A stretch of DNA of 35,483 nucleotides from Pontiellaceae bacterium (GCA_029939835.1 JAOZSE010000006.1:1-35483); one strand, 5' to 3'. Positions 17,347 to 25,183 are shown, counted from the stretch's first letter. Made by a program: numbers and translations. The notes: generated by a model not told the origin, from the sequence alone.

Positions 17347-17423
17347 CGCTTACCCATATCCGGGAAGCAGTGCAGCCCTCAACGTTTGCCGTCGCTTCGC
17401 TTCGGGTAAACGTTCTCTACAAT
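17347..17423. repeat. Modular repeat shared with 6131-6186
   Basis: It contains CGCTTACCCATATCCGGGAA near 17347 and GGTAAACGTTCTCTACAAT at 17405-17423. Both occur inverted in 6131-6186, and an internal CGTTTGCC/GGGTAAACG hairpin is added. It lies between the two divergent sigma-54-like promoters. Confidence 0.75.
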
Positions 17424-17463
17424 TGTACGACCGCAACCCCGCATCCTATGTCCCTCATCGCCT

Positions 17464-17479
17464 TGGCATCTTTATTGCT
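17464..17479 (+). promoter_or_regulatory. Strong candidate sigma-54 promoter of pilB
   Basis: TGGCATCTTTATTGCT: -24 TGGCA, complete -12 TTGCT, GG to GC exactly 12 nt. Predicted +1 is near 17490, about 3 nt before the pilB ATG. Confidence 0.72.
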
Positions 17480-17492
17480 TTGTTAAGCCCGC

Positions 17493-19202
17493 ATGAGCAA
17501 AAAGTCCTATAAAAGTCTGATCGAACTGCTTCTGGAACGCGTCAGTATTCCGGCCGATGCACTGGAAAGCGCCCGCGCAGAAGCCGAAACGGGCGGCCAT
17601 ATGCTTGAGGATGTGCTGGTGGATCAGGGCCTGGTTCCGGCGCAGGTCATGCTGCTGGCCAAATCAGACTATCTGGAGATGAGGCCCGTCACCCTGAACG
17701 GTTTCAAGCCGGATCATGACCTGCTCGACCTGCTGCCGCGCTCCACCTGGATGCACCTCAAAATGCTTCCCCTGTGTAAAACCGGCAAACTGCTGACGGT
17801 GGCGGCAGCTGATCCGTTCAATATCATGGGAATCGAAACCCTGAAGGTTCAGATTGACTACAACATCTTCCCCGTCGTCGCCGACGAAAAAGAGCTGCTT
17901 GGCGCCATCGAAGATACGGCCAAGGATTCTGCCATCGCGCTCGAAGACATTCTGAAGGACATGGAGGACGACAGCGACCTTGAACTCGGCAAAGACGAAA
18001 CGAGCCACGAGAACCTCGACGAAATGCTCGAGAGCGCTGAGGACGCACCGGTGGTGCGCATCGTCAACTCCATTCTGATTGAGGCCCTCCGGAGGCACGC
18101 GAGCGATATTCATATTGAGCCGATGGAAAAGAAAATCCGCCTGCGCTACCGCGTGGACGGCGTACTCTATGAAAACCCCAGCCCGCCCAAGAGTGTGCAG
18201 TCGGCCATTTCATCGCGCATCAAAATTATGTCCAACCTCGACATTGCGGAGCGGCGCATTCCGCAGGACGGCCGTTTTAAAATCAAGGCACTGGGCAAAG
18301 AAGTGGATTTGCGTGTCAGCTATCTGCCGACGGTGTTCGGCGAAAAAATCGTCATGCGTATTCTTGATAAAAGCGCCCTCGCCCCCAGTCTCGAAGCGCT
18401 CGGCCTGAACCAGAAGGCGCTCGAAGATCTCCAGTTTGCGGTCGGCAAACCGCACGGCATGATTCTGGTGACCGGCCCGACCGGCAGCGGCAAAACCACC
18501 ACGCTCTACTCCGCGCTTCAGGAACTCAACAAAGAAGACGTCAACATTATCACCGTGGAAGACCCGGTGGAATATCAGCTCGCGGGCATCAACCAGGTGC
18601 AGGCGCGCCCCGAAGTGGGCCTGACTTTTGCCTCCGGACTGCGATCCATTTTGCGTCAGGATCCGGACATTGTGATGATCGGGGAAATCCGCGACCACGA
18701 GACCGCTTCGATCGCCGTGCAGGCGGCGCTCACCGGCCATCTGGTGCTGAGCACGCTGCACACCAATGATGCCGCCGGTGCCATCGCCCGGATGGCCTAT
18801 ATGGGTATTGAGCCGTTCCTGCTTTCCTCCTCGCTGGTGATGACCCAGGCCCAGCGCCTTTACCGAAAGCTCTGCCCTTTCTGTAAACAGGAAATCAATC
18901 TGCCCGCTGAAACCCTGCGCCTCAACCACCTTGATCCCGATCAGTTCAAAGGCACGACCTTTTATGAAGCGAAAGGCTGCCCCAAGTGCAGCGGTTTCGG
19001 CTACAAAGGCCGGGGCGCCCTGATGGAGATTTTGCTTCTTGAGGACACCATCAAAGCCAAGATGCTGGAAACTGCCGAAGCCAGCGCCCTGCGCGAAGTG
19101 GCTGTGAAAAACGGCATGCAGACGTTGCGGGACACCGGCATTCAGAAAGTGATTGAAGGCGAAACCACCATTGATGAGATCCTTCGGGTCACCAGTGAAT
19201 AA
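17493..19202 (+). CDS. pilB: PilB/GspE-type assembly ATPase
   Basis: Hexameric cytoplasmic ATPase of 569 residues that would drive pilus extension. An N-terminal MshEN/GspE-N domain (about 5-140) is followed by a linker and the catalytic domain. Walker A GPTGSGKTT is at 328-336, the Asp box is TVEDPVEY, Walker B is DPDIVMIGEIRD (about 390-401), and the His box is LTGHLVLSTLHTND. The zinc tetracysteine motif is CPFC (461, 464) and CPKC (496, 499). The ATG at 17493 has no Shine-Dalgarno sequence, and the predicted sigma-54 start is about 3 nt before it. pilC follows 16 nt downstream. Confidence 0.96.
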   Translation: MSKKSYKSLIELLLERVSIPADALESARAEAETGGHMLEDVLVDQGLVPAQVMLLAKSDYLEMRPVTLNGFKPDHDLLDLLPRSTWMHLKMLPLCKTGKLLTVAAADPFNIMGIETLKVQIDYNIFPVVADEKELLGAIEDTAKDSAIALEDILKDMEDDSDLELGKDETSHENLDEMLESAEDAPVVRIVNSILIEALRRHASDIHIEPMEKKIRLRYRVDGVLYENPSPPKSVQSAISSRIKIMSNLDIAERRIPQDGRFKIKALGKEVDLRVSYLPTVFGEKIVMRILDKSALAPSLEALGLNQKALEDLQFAVGKPHGMILVTGPTGSGKTTTLYSALQELNKEDVNIITVEDPVEYQLAGINQVQARPEVGLTFASGLRSILRQDPDIVMIGEIRDHETASIAVQAALTGHLVLSTLHTNDAAGAIARMAYMGIEPFLLSSSLVMTQAQRLYRKLCPFCKQEINLPAETLRLNHLDPDQFKGTTFYEAKGCPKCSGFGYKGRGALMEILLLEDTIKAKMLETAEASALREVAVKNGMQTLRDTGIQKVIEGETTIDEILRVTSE

Positions 19203-19218
19203 ATGAGGAAACAAACTT

Positions 19219-20304
19219 ATGGCCACGGCAACCAATAAAAAACAAACCCGCCGGATACCCGGTCTGCGGCGCATCCGCTTGAAAGAACTTCCCGTCTACA
19301 CCCGCCAGCTGGCCGCGATGATTTCCTCGGGCATGCCGCTGGTGCAATCCATCACGGCACTGGAGGAACAGACCACTCACAAAGGGTTCCGCGAAGTGCT
19401 CTCGACCGTCCGCGCAAACATTGAGGGCGGCGCCATGTATTCGGAGGCGCTGGCAGGCTATCCCCAGGTTTTTGACGAGCTTTATGTCAACATGATGCGC
19501 GCCGGGGAAACCGGCGGTATGCTCGCTGAAACCTGCGAGCGGGTCGCGGGATTTCTCGAATCATCCAACCGCCTTCGCAACAAAGTGAAATCCGCAATGA
19601 TGTATCCCGTGGTCGTCCTGTCGGTCGCCACGATTATTTCATCGGCTCTGGTTATTTTCATCGTGCCGATTTTTGCCGGCATGTTCAGCGGCCTTGGCGG
19701 CGAGCTGCCCGCGCCTACACAGGCCTTGATGAATGTCAGCGATTTTGTCAAAACCTACTGGTATATCGTTCTGGCCACCGTGGCGGCGACGGTTTACAGC
19801 CTTCGCCGTTACCTCAAGACCGAGAAGGGGCATTACGCCTTTGATAACATGCGCCTCCACTTCCCCCTGCTGGGCACCCTCGTGCAAAAAATCGCCATTG
19901 CCCGTTTTTCTTCGACCTTCGCACAGCTGATGTCCAGCGGGGTGCCGATCATTCAGGCCATGGACATTGTCGGCGTGGCCACCGGCAACAAGGTGATCGG
20001 CAAAGCCATCCTGGACGCCCGCTCCAGCGTGGAACAGGGCAACACGATTTCCGGCACACTGAAAAGCAACAAGGAATTTCCCCCCATGCTCGTCCACATG
20101 CTCTCCGCCGGCGAGCAGACCGGCCAGATGGAGGAGATGCTTTCCAAACTGGCTGAATTCTACGAGGAAGAGGTCCACACCATGCTTGAAGGACTCACCT
20201 CCATGCTGGAGCCGCTGCTGATGGTGATCATCGGGGTGATGATCGGGGGTATCGTGCTTTGCATGTTCCTGCCGATCTTCAAGATGTCTGAACTGGTGAT
20301 GTAA
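19219..20304 (+). CDS. pilC: PilC/GspF-type polytopic inner-membrane platform protein
   Basis: Inner-membrane platform of 361 residues on which pilins are assembled. It has two tandem GspF domains: the first has YTRQLAAMISSGMPLVQSIT and MMRAGETGGML, the second has FSSTFAQLMSSGVPIIQAMD and MLSAGEQTGQMEEML. Three hydrophobic helices are seen (VVVLSVATIISSALVIFIVP, WYIVLATVAATVYS and the C-terminal LLMVIIGVMIGGIVLCMFLP). GAGGA lies 9 nt before the ATG. The length is a little under the roughly 400 usual for PilC, mainly at the N-terminus. It is cotranscribed with pilB. Confidence 0.95.
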   Translation: MATATNKKQTRRIPGLRRIRLKELPVYTRQLAAMISSGMPLVQSITALEEQTTHKGFREVLSTVRANIEGGAMYSEALAGYPQVFDELYVNMMRAGETGGMLAETCERVAGFLESSNRLRNKVKSAMMYPVVVLSVATIISSALVIFIVPIFAGMFSGLGGELPAPTQALMNVSDFVKTYWYIVLATVAATVYSLRRYLKTEKGHYAFDNMRLHFPLLGTLVQKIAIARFSSTFAQLMSSGVPIIQAMDIVGVATGNKVIGKAILDARSSVEQGNTISGTLKSNKEFPPMLVHMLSAGEQTGQMEEMLSKLAEFYEEEVHTMLEGLTSMLEPLLMVIIGVMIGGIVLCMFLPIFKMSELVM

Positions 20305-20318
20305 ACACGGAATGTGTG

Positions 20319-21575
20319 ATGAAAAAACGCGAAAACAGCGAAGTCCAAGAAGTTTCCTGGGCCACCATGACGGGCCTGCTGGGTGCGCGGCTGGCGGCGA
20401 TAACCGGTTTTTTGATCCTTCTTTCCTTCATCCTAGCCAAAGACGGCCTGGCGTTTTACGCCCTGATGGCCTTTGCCTACATCATCACCATCCCCTACTC
20501 CCTCTGGATGCGCAGCCAGGACCGCATGCGGCGGCTGGCGCCTCTGCAGTTTCTGGCGGATCTCGTGGTGGTTTCCGGGCTGGTGTATTTCACCGGAGGA
20601 CTCACCAGCGATCTCACGCTGCTCTACCCGCTCATCATTCTCTCGGCCGGCATCGTACTGCCCCTGATCCAGACCATCCAGATCACCGCGCTCTCCATCC
20701 TTTCCTATGTGCTGATCGTGCTGCTGATGTCGCAGAATATTCTCGTGCAATACCCGCCGGCCGCGACCGGCGAAACCCTGGCGGGTGCCGGCACTTCTAT
20801 GGTTCTGCGCATTTTCATTTTTGTTTTTTTCGGCATCACCAGCGCCTATGTGTCGCGCCGCTGCGATTACATCAACAAAAAAGAAAAACAGTTCAGCACG
20901 TTGACGGAAATCATTTTTAAAAACGTGAAAACCGGCCTGCTGCTGCTCGATGCCGATGATCATATTCTGATGGCCAATGACCGCGCCTGCGTCCTGCTCG
21001 GCTGGGATGAATCCGAGTTGACCGGCAAAGCACTTTCCTCGCTGGAAGTCAGTCCCTCTGCGGATACCGCGGCCAATGACGATCTGCTTAGGGCCGCCCG
21101 CTATTTTCGGCGGTCCGACGGATCGCTCCTCCCGGTCAGTATCGAAAGCGCCTCCCTCACGCTCCCCGCTGAAGCGCTTCCGCATACCCCCGCCCCTCCG
21201 CATACACTGGTTGATACGCGCGTGCTCAGCTTCAGCGATATCTCCCGCCTCCTGCGCCTCCAGAGCCAGACCAACCAGCTCGAACGGGTTAAGTCCGCGG
21301 CCCATATGGCTAAAGAAATGGCCCACCGGATCCGCACGCCGCTCACCGGCATTTCCGGTGCCGTGCAGCTCCTGCAGATGACGTTCGAAGGAAACGGATC
21401 GCCGGATGTTGAAAAAAACCGGCAAGAGCAGGATGAATTCTGCAACCAGATTGTTACGGAATCCGTCCGCATGGACAAAGTGATTCAAAGCTTCCTGGAT
21501 TATGCGGAATTCTCCCCGCAGGATGTCCGGGAACTCATCCGGATGGATATTGATCAGGAAACCAAAAAATGCTGA
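20319..21575 (+). CDS. pilS: PilS-like membrane sensor kinase lacking the catalytic ATPase domain
   Basis: A 418-residue protein with six predicted transmembrane segments (about 20-180), a PAS domain (about 190-310) and a HisKA dimerisation helix. The phospho-acceptor is His336 in KEMAHRIRTPLTGISGA. It ends at residue 418, directly after the second dimerisation helix (FLDYAEF). No N, G1 or G2 box of a HATPase domain exists, and I find none in any frame up to pilR. PilS proteins normally have about 530 residues including that domain. It lies 14 nt after pilC with the NtrC-type regulator after it, the normal pilS-pilR order. It may be a split kinase acting with a separate ATPase, a sensor without kinase activity, or a truncation product of the repeats behind it. 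Confidence 0.85.
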   Translation: MKKRENSEVQEVSWATMTGLLGARLAAITGFLILLSFILAKDGLAFYALMAFAYIITIPYSLWMRSQDRMRRLAPLQFLADLVVVSGLVYFTGGLTSDLTLLYPLIILSAGIVLPLIQTIQITALSILSYVLIVLLMSQNILVQYPPAATGETLAGAGTSMVLRIFIFVFFGITSAYVSRRCDYINKKEKQFSTLTEIIFKNVKTGLLLLDADDHILMANDRACVLLGWDESELTGKALSSLEVSPSADTAANDDLLRAARYFRRSDGSLLPVSIESASLTLPAEALPHTPAPPHTLVDTRVLSFSDISRLLRLQSQTNQLERVKSAAHMAKEMAHRIRTPLTGISGAVQLLQMTFEGNGSPDVEKNRQEQDEFCNQIVTESVRMDKVIQSFLDYAEFSPQDVRELIRMDIDQETKKC

Positions 21576-21902
21576 GGCGGGTTGCGCGCTTCGCGATACG
21601 GGATGAATTTTGAGCACTGTTTGTAGCACCGGCTTTAGCCGGAAATCATGCCGCCTAATACCACGATCAAAAACTTTTGCCTCTTCGTCACTTTGAGTGG
21701 GCAGGAAATAAGAGTATCTGCAATGCAGCTCCCTCGCATCCCGTATCCCGCACCTGTCCTGCGAAGCCTCCTGACCTCCATAGCCTTGGCGACGGAGGTT
21801 GGCGCAGCGGGATCACAAATCAGCTCATTTATCCTTGGACGAAATTTCTCGAAAATGATAACGTCCCCGCGTTTACAAAATTAAGAAACGGGTATTAATG
21901 AT
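21576..21902. repeat. Repeat-filled gap between pilS and pilR, with a nested repeat
   Basis: There is no gene in this 327-bp stretch. CACCGGCTTTAGCCGG (about 21627) is a small hairpin. At 21744-21813 stands a copy of the family G element of 14702-14750. Between its GAAGCC and TTGGCG halves 30 bases are inserted (21769-21798), including the CCTCCATAGC-CTTGGC-GACGGAGG palindrome that also occurs twice in the secretin gene. Confidence 0.8.
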
Positions 21903-23291
21903 ATGGCACGCATTCTAATCGTAGATGATGAACCAACCATTTTGAATCTGCTCAATAAGATTCTGGTCGGGCAGGGTTATGAGGTTCGTCCTGCAGGCAA
22001 CGGTGAAAAAGCACTTGAATTTCTCAATACCGAGACCTTCGATCTGATGGTTTCGGATATCAACATGACACCGATTGACGGCATGGAACTGTTGCGTAAA
22101 GCCCGAAAAGACTATCCCGACATGGGCGTCATCATGCTGACCGCCTACGGCACCGTCGGCACCGCGGTCGAAGCCATGAGAGAAGGCGCCTTCGATTACA
22201 TCACCAAACCGTTCAAGCTCGACGAACTCGTGCTGACCATTCAGCGGGCGCTCGAATATCACAATGCCTTCACAGAAAACAAAGATCTCAAGGCCCAGAT
22301 CGTCCATCTGGAAAAGCTCGAAGGAATTATCGCCGAGAGCCCCGGCATGCGCAAAGTCTGCGACATGATTGAACGCGTCGCACCCACCAGCACCACCGTC
22401 CTCGTCTACGGTGAAAGCGGCACCGGCAAAGAACTCGTCGCCCGCGCCTTGCACCGTTACAGCCCGCGCAAAGACGAAACCTTTATGGCCATCAACTGCG
22501 CAGCCCTGCCCGCCCAGCTGATGGAATCGGAAATGTTCGGTCACGTCAAAGGCGCCTTCACCGGTGCCACCGCCACCAAAGCGGGTCTGTTCGAAACCGC
22601 TCACGGCGGAACCCTATTCCTCGACGAAATCGGCTCCATGCCGCTCGAAATCCAGTCCAAGCTGCTGCGCGTGCTGCAGGATAAACAAATCCGCAAGGTC
22701 GGCGGCTCCGACCATACCGAAGTGGATGTGCGCATCATCGCCGCCTCCAACGAAAAACTGGAAAATCTGATCGAGCAGGAAAAATTCCGCGAAGACCTTT
22801 ATTACCGCCTCAGCGTCATCAGCATTGATATTCCGCCGCTGCGCACCCGCCCGGAAGATATCCTCCCGCTGATTGATCATGTGCTGCGCCGCGAACTGGG
22901 CCCCAATGCCGAGATCCCGCTGATGGATCACGAGGCGCAGAAAGTCCTCGATAACTACAACTGGCCCGGCAACGTGCGCGAACTCGAAAATGTGATTCAG
23001 CACGCGCTGGCCTTTGTCCAGCAAGGCGGCAATATCACCAAGGATGTTCTGCCGGCCAAAATGGTTGATGCGGTCGAAGAAGGACTCAAATCCGGCATCA
23101 TCACCAGCCGTCACGAGCAGTATAAAGGCAAATCGCTCAAGGCCTTTCTGCACGACAGGGAATGTGAATTTCTCCAGCGAACCATCGAAAGTATGGGCGG
23201 AGACAAGGAAAAAGCCGCCCAGAAGCTGGGCATCAGCCTGGCCACGCTCTACCGAAAGCTTCCCGCGGATAATAAAAAGCAAGACGCTTGA
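21903..23291 (+). CDS. pilR: PilR-like NtrC-family response regulator, sigma-54 activator
   Basis: Response regulator of 462 residues. The receiver domain (1-120) has phospho-acceptor Asp52 in VSDINMTP and the conserved Lys in ITKPFK. The AAA+ domain (about 140-375) has Walker A GESGTGKE at 170-177 and the GAFTGA loop at 217-222 that contacts sigma-54, with GGTLFLDEIG as Walker B. The C-terminal Fis-type helix-turn-helix is GDKEKAAQKLGISLATLYRK. The intact GAFTGA loop shows it can act with sigma-54, and sigma-54-like promoters stand before the pilus genes in this window. It follows the shortened sensor gene. Confidence 0.95.
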   Translation: MARILIVDDEPTILNLLNKILVGQGYEVRPAGNGEKALEFLNTETFDLMVSDINMTPIDGMELLRKARKDYPDMGVIMLTAYGTVGTAVEAMREGAFDYITKPFKLDELVLTIQRALEYHNAFTENKDLKAQIVHLEKLEGIIAESPGMRKVCDMIERVAPTSTTVLVYGESGTGKELVARALHRYSPRKDETFMAINCAALPAQLMESEMFGHVKGAFTGATATKAGLFETAHGGTLFLDEIGSMPLEIQSKLLRVLQDKQIRKVGGSDHTEVDVRIIAASNEKLENLIEQEKFREDLYYRLSVISIDIPPLRTRPEDILPLIDHVLRRELGPNAEIPLMDHEAQKVLDNYNWPGNVRELENVIQHALAFVQQGGNITKDVLPAKMVDAVEEGLKSGIITSRHEQYKGKSLKAFLHDRECEFLQRTIESMGGDKEKAAQKLGISLATLYRKLPADNKKQDA

Positions 23292-23349
23292 AGAAAAAAC
23301 AGCGGAAATGAACAAATGTTCAAAGTCTGAAGTTAATACCGCCGCTAAA

Positions 23350-23400
23350 GTAGGACAGGCTTCCAGCCTGTCTGAACAGCCAGGATGGCTGTCCTACCTT
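23350..23400. repeat. Twin-hairpin repeat (family A), copy 2
   Basis: GTAGGACAGGCTTCCAGCCT continues to GGATGGCTGTCCTAC. The layout is that of 9574-9624, with compensating changes in the second hairpin (ACAGCC with GGCTGT). It lies in the 415-bp gap after pilR, which otherwise contains only the pilin promoter and leader. Confidence 0.88.
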
Positions 23401-23583
23401 GTTAATATATCCCAAATCATCTCTTTATTGAGAAAATGAGCGGTTTAATAAACAGCGGGCAGTGCAAAAGAAATCGGGAGCCGTTTTTACCCTGAACAAT
23501 TTTCTATGTAAGTTGTTTGATTATAACGGGTAACATATATTGTTAAAAATGCTAAAGTCGATATACAGCTTGTAATATCCATT

Positions 23584-23599
23584 TGGTACAGATACTGCT
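23584..23599 (+). promoter_or_regulatory. Candidate sigma-54 promoter of the first pilin gene
   Basis: TGGTACAGATACTGCT, with GG to GC exactly 12 nt. Predicted +1 is near 23610, with a leader of about 97 nt. In Pseudomonas, pilA is likewise driven by sigma-54 and PilR. Confidence 0.65.
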
Positions 23600-23706
23600 T
23601 ATTAATTCAGTTCGGATACGAACCGGCACACAAAACAAAGCGTCACAGGCACAAGACCGATAGCCGGGATAAAAAACAAAAACAAACACTAATAAGGACA
23701 CTAAAA

Positions 23707-24042
23707 ATGAAAAAGACAAAAAAACAGGGCTTCACCCTGGTTGAAATCATGATCGTTGTAGCGATCATCGGCCTCCTGGCCGCTATCGGTATTCCCTCAA
23801 TCCTGAACGCGATGAGCAATGCTCAGGATAAAGCCAAGCTGCGCAACATCGCGGATGTGATGAAAGCCAAAGGCATGTGCGTACTTCCCACGGATATGGG
23901 TGGAATCAACGCAACGAATGGCCAGGTTGTAGCCGCCGGAATCATTCTCAGCCATATGGACGGCGTGAGTACCCTGAGCGACCTCGAGGTCGGCGGTGAT
24001 CCCATCACGATCGGCGCCATTGGAACCGAACCGACCTACTAA
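23707..24042 (+). CDS. pilA: Small type IV pilin, probable major pilin
   Basis: Prepilin of 111 residues with a leader MKKTKKQG, cleaved after Gly. FTLVEIMIVVAIIGLLAAIG follows with Glu at +5. The globular part is only about 75 residues (DKAKLRNIADVMKAKGMCVL to TIGAIGTEPTY), close to the size of GspG-type pseudopilins. AAGGA precedes the ATG. It stands first of three pilin genes and has the longest leader and a terminator, so I take it as the main subunit. A single Cys (about residue 58) makes a classic C-terminal disulfide loop impossible. Confidence 0.9.
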   Translation: MKKTKKQGFTLVEIMIVVAIIGLLAAIGIPSILNAMSNAQDKAKLRNIADVMKAKGMCVLPTDMGGINATNGQVVAAGIILSHMDGVSTLSDLEVGGDPITIGAIGTEPTY

Positions 24043-24071
24043 ACGTTAGTTTTGGTCTGAATCGAAACCTC

Positions 24072-24097
24072 GCCCCGAACCTTCGGGACGGGGTTTT
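24072..24097 (+). terminator. Intrinsic terminator after the first pilin gene
   Basis: CCCCG and CGGGG pair around a TTCG-containing loop, with TTTTT directly after, 30 nt past the stop codon. Confidence 0.75.
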
Positions 24098-24115
24098 TGA
24101 TTCCCCCCTTTTTTC

Positions 24116-24131
24116 CGGCGCACTTGATGCT
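24116..24131 (+). promoter_or_regulatory. Candidate sigma-54 promoter of the second pilin gene
   Basis: CGGCGCACTTGATGCT, with GG to GC exactly 12 nt. The following TTGATGCTTCTA is shared with the third pilin promoter. Predicted +1 is near 24142. Confidence 0.55.
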
Positions 24132-24169
24132 TCTAATCTGTATCTGTACCATGATATGGAGAACGTGTT

Positions 24170-24502
24170 ATGAAAAACAAAACTGCATTTACGCTGGTTG
24201 AGGTGATGATTGTCGTAGCGATCATCGCCCTGCTCGCCGCCATCGGTATTCCCTCCATCCTGAACGCGATGAGCAAGGCTCAGGACAAAGCCAGAGAGCG
24301 CAACGTCGCGGATGTCCGGAAAGCCAAAAGCATGTGTATACTGCCCGTGGACATGGGCGGACAGGCCGCGACGAACGGCCAAGTCGTAGAAACCGGCATC
24401 GTTCTCGGCTATATGGACGGCGTGGATTCCCTGGACGACCTCAAAGTCGCCGGTGATCCCATTACGCTTGGCACCATCGGAACCGACCCGGAGTATGAAT
24501 AA
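24170..24502 (+). CDS. Small type IV pilin, paralogue 2
   Basis: Prepilin-like protein of 110 residues, about 60-65% identical by eye to the preceding pilin (SILNAMSKAQDKARERNVAD, LDDLKVAGDPITLGTIGTDP). Its leader is very short (MKNKTA), and the residue before the cut is Ala, not Gly; FTLVEVMIVVAII follows with Glu at +5. GGAG lies 9 nt before the ATG. The bases after both stops also match (AAACGTTAGTTT), so the duplication included the 3' flank. Confidence 0.9.
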   Translation: MKNKTAFTLVEVMIVVAIIALLAAIGIPSILNAMSKAQDKARERNVADVRKAKSMCILPVDMGGQAATNGQVVETGIVLGYMDGVDSLDDLKVAGDPITLGTIGTDPEYE

Positions 24503-24531
24503 ACGTTAGTTTCGGGTCTGGATGAAACCCC

Positions 24532-24554
24532 CGGTGCAGTTCGCGCCGTTTTTT
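24532..24554 (+). terminator. Intrinsic terminator after the second pilin gene
   Basis: CGGTGC-AGTTC-GCGCCG hairpin followed by six T, 30 nt past the stop codon. Confidence 0.65.
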
Positions 24555-24585
24555 CCCGCCCCGCCTTTCGGTACAGATTCCCAAC

Positions 24586-24638
24586 GTAGGAAAGGCTTCC
24601 AGCCTGTCTGAGACAGCCAAGATGGCTGTCCTACTTTA
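24586..24638. repeat. Twin-hairpin repeat (family A), copy 3
   Basis: GTAGGAAAGGCTTCCAGCCT followed by GACAGCC-AAGAT-GGCTGTC and CTAC. The same plan as 9574 and 23350. It lies between the terminator of the second pilin and the promoter of the third. Confidence 0.85.
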
Positions 24639-24668
24639 TACCAAAAAGTGCCTGGCCCAGAATCATTC

Positions 24669-24684
24669 CGGCACGTTTGATGCT
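24669..24684 (+). promoter_or_regulatory. Candidate sigma-54 promoter of the third pilin gene
   Basis: CGGCACGTTTGATGCT: nearly full -24 element, -12 ATGCT, GG to GC exactly 12 nt. Predicted +1 is near 24695, with a 25-nt leader carrying GGAGG. Confidence 0.68.
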
Positions 24685-24719
24685 TCTATCTGTTCTGTAC
24701 AATGAATGGAGGACGTATC

Positions 24720-25037
24720 ATGAAGAAAAAATATGCATTTACCCTGGTTGAGGTGATGATCGTTGTGGCCATCATCGCCCTGCTCGCCGCAGTCGGCATC
24801 CCCTCGTTTCTCAATTCGCGCCAGGGCGCGGAAACCAATATGAAGGGGGTCAATGTGTCCACTATTAACGCCGCCAAGGATCAGTGGGCCATCCTGAACA
24901 ACCAAGCGGCCGGCACCTCGGTGTCGTGGAATGATATTGCGGATTATGTCGGCGGCGGCATCACCAGCCAGTCGGATCTGGATATCGGCGGCTGCAGCAT
25001 CACCCTCAATGACATCGGCACCACCGCCGCGTATTGA
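24720..25037 (+). CDS. Small type IV pilin, paralogue 3
   Basis: Prepilin-like protein of 105 residues: leader MKKKYA with Ala at -1, then FTLVEVMIVVAIIALLAAVG. The body (AKDQWAILNNQAAGTSVSWN, DLDIGGCSITLNDIGTTAAY) has drifted from the other two but ends in the same I-T-L-x-x-I-G-T pattern. GGAGG lies 7 nt before the ATG at 24720; an in-frame ATG at 24702 would add a non-prepilin stretch and is rejected. It may be a minor or alternative pilin. The following 25038-25183 holds only a GGGGTG/CACCCC hairpin and a CGGCGAAGCTTGGCGAAGAT repeat. Confidence 0.88.
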   Translation: MKKKYAFTLVEVMIVVAIIALLAAVGIPSFLNSRQGAETNMKGVNVSTINAAKDQWAILNNQAAGTSVSWNDIADYVGGGITSQSDLDIGGCSITLNDIGTTAAY

Positions 25038-25183
25038 GAAAGTTTGGGGGTCTTGGGTAAGGGGTGTATGGCCCACCCCGGCGACGTGTCTCGGCGAAGC
25101 TTGGCGAAGATGGAAGCCTCTTTTCCCCTCATTCTGCGAAAAAAAGCACAAGGGAAGAGGATTTGCAGAATGATGGGAAGAAT

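Noticed and set aside
18210-19274. 354-codon open frame on the minus strand within pilB
   Set aside because: Antisense shadow; the sense strand holds all ATPase motifs.
20433-21629. Long open frame on the minus strand opposite pilS
   Set aside because: It mirrors the high-GC third positions of pilS; no recognisable domain or start signal.
21648-21884. Open frame of 78 codons between pilS and pilR
   Set aside because: Its whole length is explained by repeat families G and the secretin-type palindrome; no ribosome site.
9574-24638. CRISPR array suggested by recurring GTAGGACAGGC repeats
   Set aside because: Copies are kilobases apart, without regular spacers and without cas genes.
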